Shown here in pieces: positions 22,454-34,026 of a stretch of DNA of 64,000 bases; within the stretch, counting starts at the first letter, position 1; each line of letters starts with the position of its first letter. The notes beneath the pieces were generated by a model. The model saw nothing but the letters and a program-made list of their open reading frames with translations. It was not told the DNA's origin and did not search any database. This DNA is from Kappaphycus alvarezii. Taxonomy: Eukaryota > Rhodophyta > Florideophyceae > Gigartinales > Solieriaceae. The translations under genes and the position numbers were made by a program. The DNA is taken from contig NADL03000022.1 in NCBI GenBank assembly GCA_002205965.3, positions 124,001 to 188,000 on the forward strand, given 5' to 3'.

Positions 22454-23269
22454 ATGATTTTCAATCTTGAGCCCCGACAAACCACCGTCGAACTTCTCCT
22501 GTTCCGCAATCTCTCTAACCCCTCCACCCTACACCACCGCATCCTCAACGGCCACTTCCGTGCCGCCTTTCTCAACCCCACCCTCGTACGTAACACAACT
22601 TATCCCCTCTCTCCATCCTCTCATCCATCCGCTAACAAACCACAATTCCCTTTTGTCTCACCCGTATCTCAACTCTCTTTATCCCACCTCATTTCCCTCA
22701 GGTCCTTGATGTATTCCAGGCACTCGTATCCGTTTCAAATGCCCTACACAGACGTATGTGTATTTTTCGTATACTTTCATATTTTCTGCTGTCGATTGCA
22801 GAGCAACTTGCTCTGTATCCAGTTACACCTACTGACATAAACTATGCGCTCTTGTTGAGCTGCTTTTCGTGCATTGTGTCGATATACTTACCGTTTTCTG
22901 CGCCGCAGAGGAGACGCAAACCATGGCTACTCGTAACATATTCACTGAGATCGTGTACAACTTCTCCCCCACCGCAACATCTCCAAAGCCCTAAACCTCT
23001 TTGGCATATCCGCAACCACAGAGCATGTCCTTGTCATTATTCCCCATCCATCGAAATCTGACCTGGACCAAGTCCGAGAGGCAGTTGATGGTGAAGAGGT
23101 TTTAGTCATTCAGGAAGGTCTTAATCAAATTTCAGACGCTGATCAAATTCGCAAAGTTTATGGAATTTCCCAAGAGGAAGGATACAGCTCTTCTCTACTC
23201 AATCGATCGTCACGCGGATGGCGTGCCGGGATGTGCGGTGACGAAAAGATCATAGTATCTCTATCATAG
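22454..23269 (+). CDS. KEOPS complex subunit Cgi121/TPRKB homologue, three exons
   Basis: Small subunit of the KEOPS/EKC complex, which with Kae1 and Bud32 adds threonylcarbamoyl to A37 of ANN-decoding tRNAs. In yeast and archaea Cgi121 contacts Bud32 and the tRNA 3' end. Exon 1 (22454-22585) encodes VELLLFRNLSN and FRAAFLNPTL. Exon 2 (22702-22753) encodes VLDVFQALVSVSNALHR, equivalent to the human segment VDPFQILVAANKAVH. Exon 3 (22909-23269) encodes NIFTEIVYNFSP, NISKALNLFGIS, HVLVIIPHPS and IRKVYGISQEEG. Introns begin GTACGT and GTATGT and end CAG. In exon 3 the frame changes at a run of five C (22966-22970); one extra C would restore a protein of 181 residues, close to human TPRKB (175). 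A C/T-rich leader with a run of 12 C (22413-22424) lies just upstream. The stop is 33 bp from the stop of the convergent DUF2009 gene. Confidence 0.88.
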
Positions 23270-23302
23270 CAAATTGTTTAGTTTTAGTTGCGGTTCATCA
23301 CT

Positions 23303-25158
23303 TCAAAATTCTCCGTCGAAACCTGTGAAACCCGTCAACAAGAACAACGACCAATACGGTTTCTTTTCTATTTCACTGCACCAATTCCAAGCACTTGTCA
23401 GCCTCCCATCAATGCAAGATCCGGCACTGAACCAGTCGCTGGCACCGCTTCCATCAAATGCGTGCCTGAAAAAGTCTCGCAGGATGCGCTTCCTGGCCGC
23501 CTCAACCCCACCAAACGTTTCTTTGATATACTTTTTTGATGCTGGAATCTTCATCGGCAACTTCCTCAAGCCGCCTGATGCAAGTACACAGAGGGCCCAA
23601 AATTCTTTGTACTTGGGCGTATTTGTCGATGAATGTAAGCGCATTCGGAACGTTAATGTCCCCCAAATGAACCACAGCGGAACCCACCCAGGACCCGACA
23701 CGCCGCTGAACCGTGTGCAAAATCTCAGACATAGCACGAGACACGTTAGGCGCCGCTTGCACTCTGTTCAACCCCTGGCCAGTGTTTCGGAGGTGATATT
23801 GGTTATTCGAGTCGAGCAAGTCTTTCTCGCTGAGATACCATAGCCTGTACATGTCATGGCAGATTTCGCGCCAGAGTGCAAGACTCTGAAACACGTACTT
23901 AAACTGTCGCACATGATCATGTGTCAAGCGGGCACCCCCTACTCCCGTCCGAAATGGACAAACTGCTCGCGCGATCAGTTGGTCTCTCCGGCCTGAAGTA
24001 TTGATGAAGGTAACCTATCATCTTATCGCAAGGGTCACGAGCCGCTCGAAGATAGGCATTGTTATCCCCAATTGAATAGAGACACCTCCTAATATCATCT
24101 TCAGTGAGGGTGCGACCACTCTTGTAACGTTTGGACAGAATATTGACTGCATGTTCCTTACGTAGAATCTCCTTCTGCACAGCCCTCCTCGTCTTGCCCT
24201 CAGGAATAATCTCCCTTGTAGCATCAGAGATTAGTGGATCCTCTAGAAGCTCGAGGCCTCCTCTCTCCTCCAGAAACGAGGCTACAGTCATGAGCGGCTT
24301 GACGCAAGAAAATTCGAGAAGTTTCGTGATGTCTGGAGAAACAGAGTCCTGGAGCATATGAATAAGCTTGCCATATGTGTCTCGACTCTTCTCCGGGTTT
24401 GCAACTTTGTGACGACGTGCGACCTCGAAAGCAGATTGAAAGTAGTCTTCGTTGGCGGCAAAGTCCTTGTCCACAATGAGCTCCTGACCGCGACCGTAAT
24501 CAGAGGCAACGGTGAGACCGGTAAGAATAGAACAGAGATCACGGATTTGTGCGTGTATTTCTGCTTCGTCTTCATACGAGAGTAGACGAGGACATCAACC
24601 ACATCCGTGTACTCACTGACATTGAGTGCAGCCTCCACCAATCGAAGTATTTTCGCTCAAGGGCGGATAGACGCAGAGGGATAAACTTTGCTTCGAGAAG
24701 AAAACTGATCCTTGTGAATCATCGCGAGTAGGAGGAATATCGACAGCATCGGCAAAATCATCATCCATAGAAATATCACGATCTTGATTAGTGGTGCCAT
24801 ACTTTGTTGAGGTAGGATTTTGTTGTGCTTGAGTTGAAGATTGTAAGGCATGTGAGGGATCTCTACCCACACGTTTTAGGACAGGGCCTCGGATTTGGTC
24901 TAAGACGGTGACGAGAGCGGATGAGAGGATCTTTGGATCGTTGACGGCGAGCCACTCGTCGGAACTCTTTTCTAAGACGGCATCAAAGCGCCTCCTTGAT
25001 TTCTCTTGTTCCTCTGCACGCTTCTCAATGATATGGTCATCGAGTGGATTGAAGTCACCGTTTACATTTGCGGAAGCTTGGCGCTTATCTGCTACGGCAG
25101 CATCAAGAACGGCGGCGAGTTGGCCGGAGGAAGCGCCACGCTCTGCTGCTCGCTTCAT
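23303..25158 (-). CDS. DUF2009 family protein, frame-interrupted
   Basis: Member of the DUF2009 family, conserved in plants, fungi and protists and of unknown function. The minus-strand protein would be about 618 residues. The N-terminal third is variable and charged. The conserved part follows: ALNVSEYTDVVDVLVYSRM (near 24630), IRDLCSILTGLTVASDYG, DKDFAANEDYFQSAFEVARR, KLLEFSCVKPLMTV, LYSIGDNNAYLRAARDPCDK, RQFKYVFQSLALWREICHDM, YHLRNTGQGLNRVQAAP, VGSWVGSAVVHLGDINVPNA, then FFRHAFDGSGASDWFSAG, SCIDGRLTSAWNWC and the terminal FLLTGFTGFDGEF. At least four frame changes occur (near 24635, 24570, 23935 and 23550), all inside strongly conserved sequence. ATG 25158 is supported by an in-frame TAG directly before it. 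Upstream lies a leader that is pyrimidine-rich on the coding strand. The conserved blocks are intact, so indel error is more likely than decay. Confidence 0.85.
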
Positions 25159-25164
25159 CTAAAT

Positions 25165-25490
25165 TGCATAAGCATACGAGAGAAAGGGGTGCCGAATGAG
25201 AGGATGAGGGTGATTGGAGAGGGAGTGATGTGGAGGGAGGTTGAAGAGTAATGGAAGAGAGTAGAGGGAGGCTTGGAAGGTACGATACGGATGGGAAGGG
25301 AGGACAAGGAGTGAGCGAGTGAAGAGATGCGGAGGAGGAGTGGTGGTTTGACGTAAGGAGAGGGTGGATGCAATAGGAGGTGATCAATATGATCAGGTAC
25401 GGTAGAGAGAAAAGGGGAGTCGGGGGAATAAGAAGCGGTGCAAACTAGTTGGGGGATGAGGAAGGCGAGGAAAAGAGTGCGGGGTGACTA
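25165..25490 (-). promoter_or_regulatory. Pyrimidine-rich (minus strand) leader of the DUF2009 gene
   Basis: About 320 bp of nearly pure G/A on the plus strand, directly upstream of the minus-strand start at 25158. Two minus-strand frames cross it with S/P/L-rich low-complexity translations. Interpreted as promoter or 5' UTR by position. Confidence 0.42.
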
Positions 25491-27129
25491 GCGGCTAGCG
25501 ATGAGTGGATGCGAATGGCTTGCAGTTGTACAAGAATGGCAACCGGGTAGAGGTACTTTGTGGGAAACAATTTGAAAAGCGAGGAGGCGGCGTATGTAAA
25601 TAGAAAGCCGTCGAGAACCGTCGCTGACTATATTTAATTTTTTTAATTTCTCGACTTGATAGGCCCATGTGCCTTTGCTCGTAGCGGCGGCTAATTTATG
25701 GATGCTCGTTGGTACAAAAACCTGCAAGCGCCCCAGCAACCATCAAATAATTCGAAATAATTGAAAAATTCGCCCAGAGTGTCAATGGTGCGCCGTTCAA
25801 ATGACGATGATGTTGTCAAAAGTTGGCGTGACCCGACTAGTCTCGCCAAATGGCATTTATTCCAAGTGATCAAGCACAGAGCTTGAAACAATTTTGTGCG
25901 GCATAAACGGCCATTTCCGCATTTGTTTCATACATAAGTCCAAATTTCATTGGGGACGGACTGTCCAGCAAAACTTTATTAATTTACGTTCTTGAGCCTT
26001 GGTTGTCTTTATCCAAGTCGAGTCGAATTTCACACAGAATTTCATAGATTCAAGCTGTACTGTAAGCTGTAAGACCATGAAAAAAACTAAACTGTCCGAG
26101 AATTCTGTTCAAATGCATATGCACTTTACAGCTTTTATATTTGTAATACTGCACTGCATCTACGCATCAAATCTAAACTTTCTTGGATACCCCGCCCGTC
26201 TGTTCGCAGATACGTACCCCTGGAGTACGATGCTTGCTTCCATTGCCGTAATTCTGCGGCTACGGTTTGAAATTCAAAAACCGAAAGTGCGTAAAGATGA
26301 AGATATTCATTTATCGGAGTTTTTTTACTTGAAAAAAACAACGTATACTGTACTACCAATCAGAAACCAGAAAATATCGAGCAATACGACAACGGTTAAA
26401 AAAGAATAACTCTCAGCGAAAGACTCGCTTACCCTGTAATTTTAAACTCAGCACAATACTGTGCTCTACCGCGATGTACAGTATTGCGTAGTTTACTTCA
26501 CCGTATACTGCGTGAATGCCATCGACGGCAATACCGACATTTCATGGCCTGTCGTATGTAGTTTCTTACTCGCTCATGCTATGGTTGTAAAAGATAACTT
26601 TTCTGCGCCGAGTAGCGTGTTACATTGTAGTCACCCAGAGAAAGAGGCTCCAAGTGGGCCCTTTCCTCCTGAACAACACCCGATTCGTGAATCACGAAAG
26701 ACCAGTCGAGACTCGGAAGGCTTCCTCAAAAGATGCATCTGGCTACAGAGTGATCCATATCCCCACAAGCGATGCATCTGGTGCCTGCATTGCCCCTCTG
26801 CGTTTATGGACACATTGGCCGTTCGGAGTCTTTCACGCCGCGCATGGCAGTGCATAGTCGACCTTGGCGGGGTGCTGGGAAACTTTGTAGCCGTAAATCT
26901 AATTGTGATGATTGCGTTTAGGCGGGCTGCGTTGTTTGGCCATTTCCTGGCTGGTTGAGCGCAATTGCGCGGAACAGCACGCTACAGCATAGTTCAGCAG
27001 AGTGCTCATATTGGACAGTAGAGAACATACTGTACAATACTGTACTGTACTGTGCGACTATACAACAAAGCGCATGCTCAGTCAAATTTGCAGTTTCCAA
27101 CTTAGGCACATCTCTAAAATCCAATCATT
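25491..27129. other. Intergenic, CTGTAC palindromes, no recognised gene
   Basis: CTGTAC-type palindromes are scattered at 26052, 26345, 26455-26505 and 27010-27055. An open frame at 26461-26958 (165 codons) contains two copies of GATGCATCTGG 44 bp apart (near 26733 and 26773) but shows no domain and crosses palindrome repeats, so I do not call it a gene. Confidence 0.45.
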
Positions 27130-27281
27130 GCCCGTCCCAGGGCACCTCTGCCGCCCACGCCGCCACCGACAGCGACCAATAAACCCCACTCAAATCCTAG
27201 TCGACAAAACGATCGATCCGCCTCTGCCCACCTCTCGCCATCCTCATCCACCCCGGTTCCCACCACCTCCAAACCACAATC
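27130..27281 (+). promoter_or_regulatory. Pyrimidine-rich leader of the UXT-like gene
   Basis: C-rich plus-strand tract ending at ATG 27282, preceded by a CTGTAC palindrome run at 27030-27055. Regulatory role inferred from position. Confidence 0.35.
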
Positions 27282-27833
27282 ATGCCCGGCACTAAACCCC
27301 CAACACATCCCCTCCTCCGAAACGCAAGCAGAAGCCCACGCTGCAATCGCAGACTACACCCGCGTCATCGAGTCACGTCTCCGTCCCGCCCTCGACGCCG
27401 CCACCAAGTCCGCGACAAGGCCCAATACACCCTCCTCGAAACTGAGCAGATGGAAAAGGGTCTCCAACTCCTTCAACTCGCCGCAAACGAACCGATCAAA
27501 CAACACGATGAAACAGGCCAACCCGCACCGCGTCTTGAAACTCGCGTCAACATCGGCCACGAGTTTTACGTCAAAGCCACTGTACATCAGTTACAACCTA
27601 TCGTAGTCGATGTCGGCTCAGGCATCTTGGTAGAGATGTCGCATCAAGAGGCAACTCAGTTTGTTGCCATGCGCAAAGCGTTTTATGAAAAGCAGGTCGA
27701 CCGTGCGTCGAACCGTATTCAGCAAATTCAAGCCCATTTGAAAAGTTTGTTAAACTATTTGACCCAGTTACAGGGCGTCGTCGCAGATGCTGACCTCGTT
27801 GCACGATTGGCCGCACCGATGGCCGAGGATTGA
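27282..27833 (+). CDS. UXT/ART-27-like alpha prefoldin protein
   Basis: Homologue of UXT, a small prefoldin-alpha-type protein that in animals belongs to the URI/prefoldin-like (R2TP-linked) complex and acts as chaperone and transcription cofactor. The architecture is two coiled-coil helices around a beta-hairpin. The first helix reads EAHAAIADYTRVIESRLRPA in one frame. After a one-base frame change at about 27405-27412 it continues in the annotated frame with DKAQYTLLETEQMEKGLQLL. The hairpin follows with VNIGHEFYVKATV, IVVDVGSGILVEMSHQEATQ and the second helix RIQQIQAHLKSLLNYLTQLQ ending LQGVVADADLV, close to human UXT (AHIHMLLEGLRELQGL). Stop at 27833; about 180 residues against 157 in human. 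ATG 27282 is in the downstream frame, not in the helix 1 frame, so the true start is unresolved. Confidence 0.8.
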   Translation: MPGTKPPTHPLLRNASRSPRCNRRLHPRHRVTSPSRPRRRHQVRDKAQYTLLETEQMEKGLQLLQLAANEPIKQHDETGQPAPRLETRVNIGHEFYVKATVHQLQPIVVDVGSGILVEMSHQEATQFVAMRKAFYEKQVDRASNRIQQIQAHLKSLLNYLTQLQGVVADADLVARLAAPMAED

Positions 27834-27834
27834 T

Positions 27835-28663
27835 CCGCGGAGAGCGGCCTGCCATCTTGTGCAAGTAGAATCACATGCTGGTTTGTTTTGTGCGAAATGA
27901 TCGGCTTTGTCGTGGTTGGGAATAAGCGCAGACTGCATTTGGATGGTTCCGGTTTTCGTTGCTGTTACGTCGCGTGGATCAGGGTTGATGACAGAGCGTC
28001 GGATTCCCTCAATGTTCGGTACCCATATCAAATCTTCTTCCTTCTGTCAAAATGGCCTTTTCGTTGTTGGACCTGCTACTCGCTGTGGGATACCAACGCG
28101 ATTATTCATGTCAATAGTTGGGTGGAGGCATGAGCATGCCCGTGTGGGTCTCCCGGGCTATGTCGCTACTCTTTCTCACTGGCTTCACTCGTGGGGCAGC
28201 AAAAGTACTTCGGATACTCAGGGGAAGGGATAGGTGTGGAGGCATAGATTAGAATCAAGTGTCATGGAGGAGACTCGAGAGCGTAGTTTAGACAGTTGGA
28301 ATTTGAGACTTCTCCGTGTCCCCCAAGGAAGGGAATAACTTGTCAAGCAGGTACTGTACGATTGTACTGTACTGTACAGTTTTGAATAAGGCACCGATTC
28401 ATACTGTACAGTACGTCGCGAAAATCGAACCTTCGAGTGACATATGGCGTTGTACGACTTAAAGTGGCTCAGTGCGGTACATGTTGTGCACAATGGTGAA
28501 GTACGAGAACACTATGAGTACAGCACTAAAAGTAACTTATGCACTCTAACGCTTCCTTGTCGTAAAGCATGCTACTGCTGTCGCAGCCCTAATGGAAAAT
28601 ATGGCCTACTTCAAGAAATGACATTACAGTACTTTCCAAGTAACAGGTACTACTGGTCACCAT
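27835..28663. other. Intergenic; palindromes and left half of an interrupted repeat
   Basis: CTGTAC-type palindromes at 28350-28412. The last part, including AGGTACTACTGGTCACC at 28645-28661, is the left side of the repeat split by the copia element. A 108-codon open frame at 27907-28233 has no recognisable content. Confidence 0.45.
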
Positions 28664-28882
28664 TGTGACGATATGAAATCATACCGGCGGCCCCAATTTG
28701 GATCAAATGGATCCAATGTAATTTCGGATCTAAAATATCCGCACCTCCTGTGTGATCTCGGGAGGTGCGCGGCCCTGCCACCAGGAACCAGGGACAAATG
28801 TAAGTTAATAATAATGTGTCTGAGCAAAGGAAAGTCGTACCCGACGAAGGCCAAAGAGAGACACTTTGGGATCAACTTATCA
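28664..28882 (+). repeat. 5' LTR of the copia element
   Basis: 219 bp, starting TGTGACGATATG and ending CTTATCA. It contains GATCCAAT near 28708 and an imperfect GCACCTCC/GGGAGGTGC inverted pair (about 28740-28770). About 20 differences from the 3' copy by eye. Confidence 0.92.
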
Positions 28883-31800
28883 TGGTAGCATCGCCTCTGC
28901 TGAACTGAAAACAAAAGAAATCGTGGTCTACCTTTGTCCTTCCGCACTGCAAATCGCGTGCGACCGTATCGCTTGGACTGTCACTTGTAACTACTTTGTT
29001 TTCACCCGCATTGAATTGTGTCTCGTCTAGACCAAGATCCGGTCACAAATCTGCCGAAACTCAGCAACGCTTCAGACTGCATTCTCTGGCGTCGCCGTTT
29101 ACATGCATGTATGAAGAGAGATGACATCGATCTACATGGTCTATCAGAGAACCTCAGGGTGTCACCACCGCGCAGCATCGACGTTGGCGCCAAGCATCAA
29201 AAAAGCCAAGACACAATCATTTTGTACCTTAGTGATTCACCGCTAAGCAAGACTAAGTTGCTGGTCGATGATGATAATAAATCCGCTAAGGAGCTTCGGG
29301 AGGAATCAGGACGAATCTATACCACCTCAAATGCACGAGCAGTACTTAACTTACGCTTAGAGCTTGATTCGCTGAAGTTCTCAGATGGCAAGGACTGGGA
29401 TGAACATGTCAACAAGTTCAGTTCATCATTGGCAAGCTTGCAACGTATGATGCAGAAGTAAATGATAAAGAGAAAGAATCAAAGTTGCTACGTACGCTTC
29501 CGGAATGTTCTTCCCCACTGGCTATAGTGGCTCACATACAAGAACTGGAATATGACAAGTTGGTGAACGCAGTGAGCGCAGAGATTGCAGTCAAGAAGAA
29601 CCAATCCTCAACGAGTCATGTCCCTGAATTGTCTACTAAGCCCGAACTATCAGCCAATATGACATGATCTAATTGTAATCGAAGCAATGATCGTCGTCGT
29701 AGAAATGGCTCAAGAGTGAAAAATGTCGTGTCTTCGAAGAAAGACCTGGGCTACGTATGTGGTCGCCCGGGACACTTTGACGTAGAACGTTCTAATTCTA
29801 ATCGTAGACGTGGCGTTGGACGAGGTAGTCGAGGTATGAACCGTGGGAGCGGTAGAGGACGCGGTCTCGGCCGAGGTAGCCATTTGTTTTCAAACCATTT
29901 TAGGAACAATAATAATTGGAACTCAGGAACGGATTCATCTTTTCAACAACTATCTCCGAATTGACAGCATTCTCGGCAACAAGCAAATGTCAGTCAAATG
30001 CCATCATAAGGCATCCAAGTTACTTTCATCCACGGAAATTCTGGCGCTCAAGACGGAGGCCCATCGGGGCAACCATATGGATTCATGGCATCAATTAACT
30101 TCAAGAGCACAGTAGCCAAAATACAAGGTCAGAAAAATCCCGACGCCGTGATTGACTCGGGTGCAAGTCACCACTTCTTGCGCCCACGTGATTCCTTCAT
30201 CACCTTCGAACGAATTACTGTCGAAGATTTGCAAGCGAGTGTTTCATCAGTCGTAGGAAAAGGTCAAGTTCGCATTCCTCTCCACACTGGAATTCTTGTC
30301 GAAGCCTACCATGCTCCCGACTTCACCACGAATATTTTATCCGTGGGGCTGCTTTCGTATCAATTTAAAACTGAGATCGACATTGACGCACCAGAAGAGC
30401 ACACTGATACCATGCCGTCACCTATTTCGCTTTGTATGTTTTTTCTCCGGTCATCTGGTAAAATTATTCACTCTATACAGTGCAAGGATGGACTGTACGT
30501 GCTTCATATTCCTGCTCTACGAAATGGTTGCGCTGCTCTTCTTCACGCACCAAACCAATATCAATCCCTAGACTGGCCGCAAGTATGGCATGAAATGAAC
30601 GCGCAGCAATCTATACTTAGTGTACAATTCAGAAACGTTCACTGTATCTTGTGTTTCAAGAATCGTCATTCTGCTTCATTTCAGACTAATACTACTGCTT
30701 TAGACGCAATTTGTGAATGATATTGCCGTACCGGGCACCTTAGTGCAGCCAGATACCTCCGCCTATCTGCCATCTTTCCAGGTGTCCCATTCTTTTCAAG
30801 AAAGGCCCTCGATAGCCTTATATGTGTAGGGTGTGCAAATGGGAAAATGAAGCGTGCTCTTGTTGTCTCATCATCCATGCAAACTGTTTAGCCATTGGAG
30901 CTGGTACACATGGATGTATCCGGCCCCGTTCTTCCGTCCTTAGCGGAAAATTATTTCATCTTAATGTTCTTGATGATAATACTGCCAAGTCCGATGCGTT
31001 TCTATTGAAATCCCGTGCAGAACTATCCTCTCGCCTGGTGGAATATAGCGCACGTTCAGAGCTTGAATTTGGGTTTCCACTTCGTCAAATTAAACTCGAT
31101 AGAGCAGGGAGAACTCTGTGGATATTGTCACGAACTTTTGCCGCCAATACGGTATTGTGCTAGATTATACGCCGCCTCATGCCTCAAAGAGTAACGGTGC
31201 GGCAGAGCGTTTTATTCAGGAACATTGGGCACTTTGGAGAGTGCCCCTCTTCGAAACCAAGCTCCCTGACAACCTATGGGGGAGGCCATCAACCACGGAA
31301 ATTTCTTGCACAATCGCTTACCTGCAAGTCGCGTCAACGGGCGCATTCCAACTCTAGCTTGGAACCGTCGAACAAGAATTACATTTTCGATCATCCCTAT
31401 TTTTGGTCAGCCAGGCTTTGCCTTCTTCTACCGATCGCCGACTGAACCTAACAAGAAGCTCTAGCGAGATCCGTCCATGGCCACTTCGTTGGCATGGCAA
31501 GTGAAGAAACGCTGTATCGGGTATATGTTCCAAGTAAGAAGACTATCATGCATACTCGCCTCAAAGACTTCAAACACATAAAGAATGAGCAGCTCCCCAG
31601 TGTTGAAGCCTTGTTGGACGGCTTAGCTGGTAAAAGTGAATTACCGCATACCGAAAAACAAAACCAAGATGGCAGTTCCGCTGAGAATGCGCTTGTGCAC
31701 GCCTTTCAGTCATTCCACATTCCACTGAACACCTTATTGTTTTCTAGCAGTAGAAAGCGGATGATCAGACCCAAGACTCCCACTTAGCTTCGTCGAAGCC

Positions 31801-33806
31801 GTTGAAGACCCAAAATGGGCTGCCGCGATTGACAGAGAGCACCGAGCTCTAGTGAGTAGAGGAACTTTTCGCTACGTCAAATGGCGCCCTGATATGCATC
31901 TTGTGGCATACACGTCGGTATTCAGGTTGAAACCCCCGACAAAGTTGGTACTTTATTTCTCCACAAGGCTAGGTGCGTTGTTCGCGGTTATCAGCAGCTT
32001 CCTTTTATCGACTTTGATCCCGAAATGTGTACGCACCCGTAGCCACGCATGAGGGTATCCGTATGCTGTTATCGTTTGCGGCTAGCAATGAAATCATTCT
32101 AGAACGGGCCGATATCGCAAGCGCATACCTGTACGGGAAAATAGACATTCCGATATTCATAAGGCAACCGGCAGACAGTACCGGTCGAGAATCAAAACCC
32201 GGACCGTTTGTCAACTGGCGAGATCGTGTACGGAACCAGACAAGCCGGTCAAATATGGGGCTCCGTTCTTGTCAATATCTTCTTGATTGGGGGTTTAAAA
32301 GTTCTAACCTCGACAAAAGAATCTTCTTTCTAGTTCGCAAAAGGACTTTGTCATCTTGGCTGTCGTCGTGGACGATATCAAGTTCGTCAGCAACTCCACT
32401 CAATTGTGTGACTCGGTTAAGAGACAACTTTCAGTCACGTTCGACGTGAAATTGGGGCGCTCTCAATTACTTCGTCGCTTGGGAGATTACTCGTTCGCCG
32501 CAGAGGCTCTATGTTACCCAAACCAGATATGCAGCGGAGTTGCTTCAGCGCTTCGGATATGCTCAGTGCAACTCTGTGCGCACTCAGCTACCGGCTCGTG
32601 TCGATCTTTCATCTGGGCTTCCTAACGAACCTGCTCTAAATCGCAGAGGCCATGCTGAATACCGCGCTTTGGTCGGTGGACTTCTCTATCTTGCCGTGTG
32701 TACAAGCCCATATATTTCTTTCGCGGTCGCTGTTCTTGCTCGTCATGTTCACGCTCCAGTCCATCGTCATCAATTGTACTTGAAACGCATACTTCGATAC
32801 ATCGCTGACTCCAAAAATTATCGCAATATTTTCGACATCCCATAACTCTCGATTTAATTCAGGCATACGCAGACGCCGACTAGGGGGATGCCCAGAGACA
32901 CGCCACTCTACTACAGGTTTTGTAGTGGGCGTCAACGGTGCCTCATCTTTTGGAAAAGCCAAAGGCAGACCGTTATTGCCCTCTCATCAGCAGAGGCTGA
33001 GTACATCGCACTTTCCAGTTGCGCGGAGCAGATTTCATGGCTGCAGAAACTCTTTTGGGAGATTCTAAATTGTCAAACCTTCGTCGAAAGCATGGCTTAT
33101 AGTCCGCCGGTTCCTGTATTTGTTGATTCGACGGCAGCGGCATCTCTAGCATCGAGCGAACAAGTTTCCGCACGCAACAAACATATTGAATTGAAAGTCC
33201 ATCATGTTCGCGACCTGCTTTCGAAAGGAATCATCAACCTGGAGTATGTGCCAACGCTATGCAGCCGGCAGACATATTGACCAAGTTGCTGAATATTAAG
33301 AGTCATCTACTGCAACGGGAAAATATCCAAGTCGTCCAGGAAATTGGACATTACAGCTTGTGACTTCATATTGCAATGGGTTAATCCTTCTCGTCTTGAA
33401 TAAGGTGGAGTTTACTGTTGACCCAATAAGGGTTGTAAAGACTGAAATGATTATCAACAGTTAAGTGCATCAAGGCTTGAAAAGGGAATAATGCTAAAAC
33501 GCCGCAGTCCGAGAAGGGACTGATACCTTGTGCGTAACCGCAAAAGATTTACCGCAATATTGCCCGAGGAGGGCGTAGTAATGTTCGCGAGCAACTATTC
33601 ACAAGGGAAGAAATCGCAATCAAATCAGAAGCACGAGTAGGTACTACCATGAAAGATTGAAACACGACAATAAATAATAAAGCAAAGAATTGAATGATGA
33701 ACAGAATTTTCGACTGGTACAAGCAGGTCCCTTTGGAATTTATGCACAAGAGATGTGTGGTACAAGAAGGTACCCGAAGGAGGACGTAGTGGCCGCTGAG
33801 GAGGGG

Positions 33807-34026
33807 TGTTACGATATGACATCATACCGGAGGCCCCAATTTGGATCAAATGGATCCAATTTAATTTCGGATCTAAAATATCCGCACCTCCTGTTTGTAT
33901 CTCGGGAGGTGCGCGGCCTTTCTACCAAGAACCCGGGACAAATGTAAGTTAATATTAAAGTGTCTGAGCAAAGGACAGTCCTACCCGACGAAGGCCCAGA
34001 AAGGCACTTTGGGATCAATCTTATCA
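33807..34026 (+). repeat. 3' LTR of the copia element
   Basis: 220 bp, starting TGTTACGATATG and ending CTTATCA, preceded by a purine-rich tract. Followed by ACCCT, the right-hand target duplication. Confidence 0.92.

Larger units (their letters stand above)
28664..34026 (+). mobile_element. Ty1/copia-type LTR retrotransposon, old and broken
   Basis: A 5.36-kb fossil element with LTRs at both ends that begin TG and end CA, flanked by a 5-bp target duplication (28659-28663 and 34027-34031, one mismatch). Directly after the 5' LTR comes TGGTAGCA, a primer-binding site of initiator-Met-tRNA type. GAGGAGGGG before the 3' LTR is the polypurine tract. Internal order is that of copia: gag-like region with a Gly/Arg-rich zinc-knuckle area (about 29.0-30.0 kb), protease with DSGAS (about 30.1 kb), integrase (about 30.5-31.4 kb), reverse transcriptase (about 31.8-32.5 kb) and RNase H (about 32.6-33.3 kb). 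The coding part is broken, with roughly a dozen interruptions. The LTRs agree at about 90 per cent by eye, so the insertion is not recent. Confidence 0.93.

Noticed and set aside
26461-26958. 165-codon plus-strand open frame
   Set aside because: It begins inside a CTGTAC palindrome cluster, contains a direct repeat and no domain, and lacks a pyrimidine leader.
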